Position numbers and translations under genes: made by a program
The notes under the pieces: generated by a model
What the model was told of the DNA's origin: nothing
Database searches by the model: none
The model's input: the letters and a program-made list of their open reading frames with translations, nothing else
Part shown: piece by piece, positions 59,671 through 64,000 of the stretch
Layout of the letters: the number at the start of each line of letters is the position of its first letter
Numbering within the stretch: position 1 is the first letter of the stretch
Origin: an uncultured Clostridia bacterium
GTDB taxonomy: Bacteria; Bacillota; Clostridia; Christensenellales; Borkfalkiaceae
Direction of reading: 5' to 3'
Assembly (NCBI GenBank): GCA_947628675.1
Contig: CANRAR010000001.1
Location: 62,001 to 126,000, forward strand
DNA length: 64,000 nt

Positions 59671-60687
59671 ATGGAAGAGACCACCGCACAAACCGCCGCC
59701 CCGCAAAAAAAGGGCGGGGACATGAAGAAAAGACTGATAACGGGCATCGCGTATGTGACCGTTCTCATCGGGTTTTTCCTGTTGAAGGTGTTCGTGGATA
59801 AGCTCTTTTTCGACGGGCTCATCCTCATCTTTACGGTGCTCGGCACCTTTGAGATGCTGCGCGCCTTCCGGGAGAAACTGCACCGCTCGCAGATGGTCGT
59901 CGTGCTCATCTTCTCCGCGCTCGTGCTCCTCACGTACGTCATCAGCGACTACGTGTTCCACGACATCATGGGCATCGGCGTTCCCGACCCCACTGCCGAC
60001 ATCACCGAGGTGCAGGGCAGAAATTATTCCCTCCACTTCACTTTCGTCGTCTTCATGGCGGGCATCGCGGTGCTCCTCGCGCTCCTCGTCATCCAGCACG
60101 AGAACGTCAGTTTGGAATCGACGGGCTATGCGCTCCTCTCCTATCTCTACCCGTCCTTCTTCCTGCTCGTCCTCTCCGTTTGTAACCACCTCGAAAAATA
60201 TTCCGAACTCGCCATTTTGTTCGTGTTCGTCATCTGCCCGTTCGCCGATTCTTTGGCGCTCGTGTTCGGCAAGGCATTCGGCAAGAAACTGCCCGCCAAA
60301 ATGGCGCCGCACGTCTCGCCCAAGAAGACCATCATCGGCGGCTTCGGCGGGCTCCTCGGCGGAGCCATCGGCGCCGTCTGCATCTTCTTCGCCTGCTACG
60401 GGCTCACCCTCTTGGATGCGCGCGGGCTGCTCTCCTCGCCGCTTGGATGGAGCCTCTCCATCAATGCGCTCGACCTTGTGTTCTACATCGCGCTCGGCAT
60501 TCTCACCGCCGCGTTCTCGCAGTTCGGCGACCTCGTGGAGAGCGCCATCAAGCGCAAACTCGGCATCAAGGACATGGGCAAAATCTTGCCCGGGCACGGA
60601 GGCATTCTGGATCGCATCGATTCCTCGCTCTACGCGGGGCTCGTCGTGTGTCTCGTCATCGTCGCGCGAATCATGATCGTGGGATAA
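59671..60687 (+). CDS. cdsA: Phosphatidate cytidylyltransferase
   Basis: 338 aa from ATG at 59671 (GGGAGAC upstream); the longer frame lies inside uppS. About eight membrane helices. The signature KDMGKILPGHGGILDRIDS near the C-terminus is complete. Makes CDP-diacylglycerol. Longer than the usual 270 aa because of a loop and N-terminal tail (EETTAQTAAPQKKGGD). Confidence 0.94.
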   Translation: MEETTAQTAAPQKKGGDMKKRLITGIAYVTVLIGFFLLKVFVDKLFFDGLILIFTVLGTFEMLRAFREKLHRSQMVVVLIFSALVLLTYVISDYVFHDIMGIGVPDPTADITEVQGRNYSLHFTFVVFMAGIAVLLALLVIQHENVSLESTGYALLSYLYPSFFLLVLSVCNHLEKYSELAILFVFVICPFADSLALVFGKAFGKKLPAKMAPHVSPKKTIIGGFGGLLGGAIGAVCIFFACYGLTLLDARGLLSSPLGWSLSINALDLVFYIALGILTAAFSQFGDLVESAIKRKLGIKDMGKILPGHGGILDRIDSSLYAGLVVCLVIVARIMIVG

Positions 60688-60706
60688 TTTGCATACAATA
60701 AATCGC

Positions 60707-60732
60707 CGCCCGCTTGCAAGGCGGGCGTTTTT
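60707..60732 (+). terminator. Terminator-like hairpin between cdsA and dxr
   Basis: CGCCCGC-TTGCAAG-GCGGGCG then T5. It stands only 13 bp before the dxr ATG inside a conserved operon, so it may partly attenuate rather than end transcription. Confidence 0.7.
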
Positions 60733-60744
60733 CTCGGAAAGGAT

Positions 60745-61821
60745 ATGAAGATCGCCCTTGTAGGGTGCACGGGGAACATCGGCAGGCAGGTCGCCGACGT
60801 CGTGCGCCGCAATCCCCAAAAATTCAGCTTTTCCGCGCTCGTCTGCGGGCGGGACGCGGAGGGGCTTCGCGCGCTCTGCGACGAATTCCACCCCCGCATC
60901 GCGTTTTGCGGCGAGAACGGCGCGGGCGAGGTCTTTGAGGACTGCGACGTCGCCTTCATCGCGGCGAGCGGCTTCGCGGGGCTTGCCTACACCTTGCAGG
61001 CGATCGGCTGCGGCAAAAAGATCGCCCTCGCCAACAAGGAGAGCCTCGTCGTCGGCGGCGAACTCGTCATGCGCGCCGCCAAGGAGAGGGGCGTCGAGAT
61101 CGTGCCCGTCGATAGCGAGCACTCCGCCATCTTCCAAGCCCTCGGCTTCAAGCGCGACGCCGCCTTCAAAAAACTCGTGCTCACCGCGAGCGGCGGCCCC
61201 TTCCTCCATTTTACCGAAGAGCAACTTTCCCGCGTCACCGCAAGGGACGCCCTCAAACACCCAACGTGGAACATGGGCGCGAAGGTGACCGTGGACAGCG
61301 CGACGCTTCTCAATAAGGGCTACGAAATTATCGAGGCAAAGTGGCTGTACGGCGCGCGGTTCGAGCAGATCGAAGCCGTGGTGCACCCCGAGAGCATCGT
61401 GCACTCCCTCGTGTATTTCGAGGACGGCGCCGCCCTCGCTCAACTCGGCTACCCCGATATGCGGGTGCCCATTCAACTCGCGCTCACCTACCCCGAAAGG
61501 CTTCCCTGCGAGAGGGAACTCGACCTCGCCGCGCTCGGCGCTCTGCACTTTGAGCGGCTCCCCGCCGAAAAATTTCCCTGTTTCTCCCTTGCCGTCGAAG
61601 CGGGCAAGGCGGGGGGAACGGTGCCCGCCGTTTTGAACGGGGCGGCGGAGGAGGCGGTGCGCGCCTTTTTGCGCGGCGGTATATCTTTCCCCCGCATCGC
61701 AGAAACTATCCAAGGCGCACTTGCGCGCATTCCCCGCGAAGAGGCGGCCTCCTTCGAGGCGGTCGCCGAGGCGGATCGGCGCGCGCGCGAGGCCGCGCGA
61801 ACGCTTCTCTATGGCAACTGA
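60745..61821 (+). CDS. dxr: 1-deoxy-D-xylulose-5-phosphate reductoisomerase
   Basis: 358 aa. NADPH site GCTGNIGRQ, ALANKESLVVGG, metal and substrate site VDSEHSAIFQ, ASGGPF, and WNMGAKVTVDSATLLNKGYE. Second step of the MEP isoprenoid pathway, supplying precursors for UppS. The 3' end overlaps rseP by 11 bp. Confidence 0.96.
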   Translation: MKIALVGCTGNIGRQVADVVRRNPQKFSFSALVCGRDAEGLRALCDEFHPRIAFCGENGAGEVFEDCDVAFIAASGFAGLAYTLQAIGCGKKIALANKESLVVGGELVMRAAKERGVEIVPVDSEHSAIFQALGFKRDAAFKKLVLTASGGPFLHFTEEQLSRVTARDALKHPTWNMGAKVTVDSATLLNKGYEIIEAKWLYGARFEQIEAVVHPESIVHSLVYFEDGAALAQLGYPDMRVPIQLALTYPERLPCERELDLAALGALHFERLPAEKFPCFSLAVEAGKAGGTVPAVLNGAAEEAVRAFLRGGISFPRIAETIQGALARIPREEAASFEAVAEADRRAREAARTLLYGN

Positions 61822-63208
61822 ACTTCTCTCCGCGTGGAACACGGTCGCTTCGGTGCTCCTCGCCATTCTCATTCTCCTTGCGATGATCACCGTGCACGAG
61901 TTCGGGCACTACGTCGCGGGGAAAATTTTCAAATTCAAGATCGACGAATTTTCCATCGGATTCGGCCCCGCGTGTGTCAAGGTGCGCAAGAAGAAGTCGG
62001 GCGAAATTTTTGCCGTGCGCCTCTTGCCGCTCGGCGGCTACTGCGCCTTCCACGGCGAGGACGGGCTCGACGAGGAGGACAAACAGCCCGCCGAAAAGCC
62101 TGCCGAAGAAGCCGCAAAAGCAGCCGCGCCCGAGGGCGAAGAGGGGAGGGCGGACGCCGGAGCGGACGAGCCCGAAAAGTTCAAAAACGAGGAAACGCTG
62201 CTGATTTTGCCGCCTCCTCCGGCGGAAAACACATCGGAAAACGCGGCGGAAAATTCCACGGAAAATGTGGAGGAGAATGCGGCGGCGGAGCCTTTCTCCG
62301 AAGAGAAAAACGCCGGGGCGGTCGCGCCCGAAAAACCCAAAAAGCGGGACTGGAACGACGACGGCACGTTTACCCGCATGAAGCCGTGGAAGCGCATCGT
62401 CGTGCTCGTGGCGGGCGCGCTCATGAACTACCTCTTGGCGCTATTTCTCATTGCGCTGTGCTTCGGCATCTACGGGCAGCGGGTGTTGGAACTCTACGGC
62501 GTCGCCGAGGACGGGGCGTATGCCTCGATGTCCTTCCGAGAGGGGGACAGAATTTTGGCGGCGGACGGACGGCGCATCTATCTTACGAGCGACCTCGCCC
62601 GCGCCCTCAACGGCTGTGAGGCGGGCGACGAGATGGAGTTCCTCGTCTCCCGTGTGCAGGAGGACGGCTCGAGAAGGGAGGAGCGCATCACGGTGAAACT
62701 GCGCGGGGCGGTCTCCCTCAAGAACAGCGCCGACTACACGGGCGTGTGGAGTGCGCTGGGCGCGGGCATCGAGACGCGCGAGGACGGCAGGTATTACACG
62801 GTGCGCACCGTGAACTACCAATGCGGTTTTTTCGAGACGGTGGGGCACTCCTTTGTGTATTCCTTCAAGATCGCGGGGTCTATTTTCCGCGTCATCGGCG
62901 AACTTTTTACGGGCAGGCTGGGCTTAAATGCCCTCGGCGGCCCCGTGACGACCATCCGCACGACGGCCTCCGTCGCCTCGCAGGGCTTCCAGAGTTTTTT
63001 GGAGATCGCGGGGTTCATCGGGGTCAACCTCGCCGTGTTCAATCTCTTGCCCATCCCCGCCCTCGACGGCAGTAAGGTGGTGTTCACCGCCATCGAATGG
63101 GTGCGCGGCAGACCCATTTCCCGCAAGATCGAGGCCATTATCCACGCGGTGGGGTTTGTGCTTCTCATCGGGTTCGCCATTCTGGTGGACGTGTTGCAAT
63201 TTATTTGA
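61811..63208 (+). CDS. rseP: Site-2 protease RseP/RasP with long acidic insert
   Basis: 465 aa from ATG at 61811. HEFGH at 29-33 in the first membrane helix, PDZ-like domain in the middle, and NLLPIPALDG at 411-420. Between the GGYCAFHGEDG strand and the next helix (KRIVVLVAGALMNYLLA) lies an insert of about 95 residues (82-178) rich in Glu, Ala, Pro and Asn, much longer than in usual RseP. Cleaves membrane-bound anti-sigma factors and signal peptides. Confidence 0.94.
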   Translation: MATELLSAWNTVASVLLAILILLAMITVHEFGHYVAGKIFKFKIDEFSIGFGPACVKVRKKKSGEIFAVRLLPLGGYCAFHGEDGLDEEDKQPAEKPAEEAAKAAAPEGEEGRADAGADEPEKFKNEETLLILPPPPAENTSENAAENSTENVEENAAAEPFSEEKNAGAVAPEKPKKRDWNDDGTFTRMKPWKRIVVLVAGALMNYLLALFLIALCFGIYGQRVLELYGVAEDGAYASMSFREGDRILAADGRRIYLTSDLARALNGCEAGDEMEFLVSRVQEDGSRREERITVKLRGAVSLKNSADYTGVWSALGAGIETREDGRYYTVRTVNYQCGFFETVGHSFVYSFKIAGSIFRVIGELFTGRLGLNALGGPVTTIRTTASVASQGFQSFLEIAGFIGVNLAVFNLLPIPALDGSKVVFTAIEWVRGRPISRKIEAIIHAVGFVLLIGFAILVDVLQFI

Positions 63209-63225
63209 GGGGGAAACGGAATGGA

Positions 63226-63258
63226 AAAGCCCGAGGTCGTTGGACTTCGGGCTTTCGC
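63226..63258 (+). terminator. Terminator of the pyrH-rseP operon
   Basis: AAAGCCCGAGGTC / GACTTCGGGCTTT (one mismatch), loop GTTG. It could also serve the converging toxin gene. Confidence 0.75.
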
Positions 63259-63272
63259 TTTGCGCCATGGTT

Positions 63273-63584
63273 TTACAGGATCTCTTGGTAATTCTGCATT
63301 CCGTACAGCACACGGACGACTTGAATTTCTTCATCCTTGACGCGGAAGAACGCGATGTAATTGTTGACGACGAGTTTGCGCAAGGTCTTATCCTTTACAT
63401 ACTCGTTGTCGATGCGCGGGCAACTTTCGGGGAAGGCGCAGACGGTTGCAAATGCCTTTTCGAAATCGTCGATCTGATGGAGCGCCGCGGTCGGATTTTT
63501 CAGTTCCTCGGCGATATAGGCGAAAATGTTCTCCATGTCTGCTTGCGCCAAGGGGAAGATCTTCAGGCGGTAACTATTTTGCAT
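63273..63584 (-). CDS. RelE/ParE-family toxin
   Basis: 103 aa. ParE-type fold: YRLKIFPLAQADMENIFAYI, then RKLVVNNYIAFFRVKDEEI and VLYGMQNY. Overlaps the antitoxin gene by 11 bp. Could inhibit gyrase (ParE) or cut mRNA (RelE); the sequence resembles the ParE side more. Confidence 0.9.
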   Translation of the reverse strand: MQNSYRLKIFPLAQADMENIFAYIAEELKNPTAALHQIDDFEKAFATVCAFPESCPRIDNEYVKDKTLRKLVVNNYIAFFRVKDEEIQVVRVLYGMQNYQEIL

Positions 63585-63849
63585 ATTTTTCCCTCATGGA
63601 GCCGAAAAAATTTTCTCCGTCCATGGGCACGGCGCCCTGTTCGATGTCCTCGAGCCCCGCGTTCAAAAGGGCTGCCGCCTGCATTTTGGCGAACATTTCT
63701 TCATACAGTTTTACGCTCATCATCACCGCTTCGCCGTACCCGTTCTTGGTGATGACGATAGGAACGGGGCTCTCCTTGCAGGTTTTCATGATATTTGCGG
63801 TGTTTTTCAGTTCATTGACGGGCAAAATTTTGGGCAAAGGTTGCGTCAC
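63574..63849 (-). CDS. Phd/YefM-family antitoxin
   Basis: 91 aa from GTG at 63849 (GGGAGG seven bases upstream). N-terminal DNA-binding fold PKILPVNELKNTANIMKTC and IVITKNGYGEAVMMSVKLYE, followed by a C-terminal toxin-binding tail. First gene of the pair, as usual. Confidence 0.9.
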   Translation of the reverse strand: MTQPLPKILPVNELKNTANIMKTCKESPVPIVITKNGYGEAVMMSVKLYEEMFAKMQAAALLNAGLEDIEQGAVPMDGENFFGSMREKYAK

Positions 63850-63891
63850 GGTTTTTTCCTCCCGATAGAATGGTACTCTTATTGTGGCCTT

Positions 63892-63920
63892 ATTATACCA
63901 TAATTTATGCGCAGTGTCAA
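63892..63920 (-). promoter_or_regulatory. Promoter of the toxin-antitoxin pair
   Basis: On the minus strand: TTGACA (63915-63920), 17 bp, TATAAT (63892-63897); perfect consensus. Two AATAAG direct repeats directly downstream may be antitoxin sites. 63939-63967 beyond it has an inverted pair GAGAGAAA / TTTCTCTC. Confidence 0.8.
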
Positions 63921-64000
63921 CGGGTTGCGTGATTTTTGAGAGAAATGAAGAGGGACACGTTTCTCTCGCGCGGGACGGACGCGCAGCGAGTGAATGACGG

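Noticed and set aside
59560..61890. Minus-strand open frame of 776 codons over uppS-cdsA-dxr
   Set aside because: Antisense to three conserved genes, composition typical of a shadow frame.

Overview
The window looks like a chromosome fragment from an uncultured, anaerobic, Gram-positive-type Clostridia. The evidence is Firmicutes gene order (rpsF-ssb-rpsR, lon-ysxC, rpsB-tsf, then pyrH-frr-uppS-cdsA-dxr-rseP), a CdaA-type c-di-AMP cyclase, single-membrane lipoproteins, and an anaerobe oxygen-defence set (ferritin, flavodiiron protein, rubredoxin). Coding DNA is GC-rich, so long antisense open frames are mostly shadows. Near-consensus sigma-A promoters (TTGnnn-17-TAtAaT) precede many transcription units. 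A Christensenellales-like lineage is only a guess from general style. No rRNA, tRNA, CRISPR array or insertion sequence was recognised.

Layout. 1-10 kb: 3' part of a large helicase-nuclease, comEC-like gene, holA, cdaA with a 35-codon cdaR stub, a DUF1015 gene and aspartate kinase. 10-13 kb (minus): iscS-iscU-Rrf2 under a promoter with an apparent Rrf2 operator. 13-15 kb: an Xre regulator divergent from a small unknown gene, a patatin with a CTG start, and a DUF4234 membrane protein. 15-24 kb: rpsF-ssb-rpsR, a 940-aa membrane-anchored repeat protein, rmuC and cca, divergent from dagK and a SpoIIE-type phosphatase. 24-29 kb: a repeat-rich stretch with small genes, including a GIY-YIG nuclease wedged between repeat copies. 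29-36 kb: rpmE, a DUF1385-PrmC fusion, prfA, an aminotransferase and thrC. 36-44 kb: LRR lipoprotein, trpS, a DUF5685/J-like/membrane cluster, rlmD and a MIF-like protein. 44-48 kb: regulators, ferritin-flavodiiron-rubredoxin, and a DUF3791-DUF3990-DUF3791 toxin-like operon. 48-63 kb: lon-ysxC-upp, rpsB-tsf, and the pyrH-to-rseP operon. The window ends with a Phd/ParE-type toxin-antitoxin pair.

The intergenic DNA is unusual. It holds several families of dispersed, mostly palindromic repeats. The main family has conserved arms (CGCGTCATTCTG and GAAGAATCCCG) around a centre that is usually self-complementary but differs between copies. Others are perfect 33-bp-stem hairpins at 24.2 and 57.35 kb, GC hairpins, an 83-bp CATATG-containing repeat, and an 81-bp repeat found next to two paralogous xre genes. 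The most interesting candidates are the GIY-YIG gene bounded by repeat copies, the DUF3791-DUF3990-DUF3791 operon, and the cca/dagK divergent promoters that appear to share one palindromic -35 hexamer.
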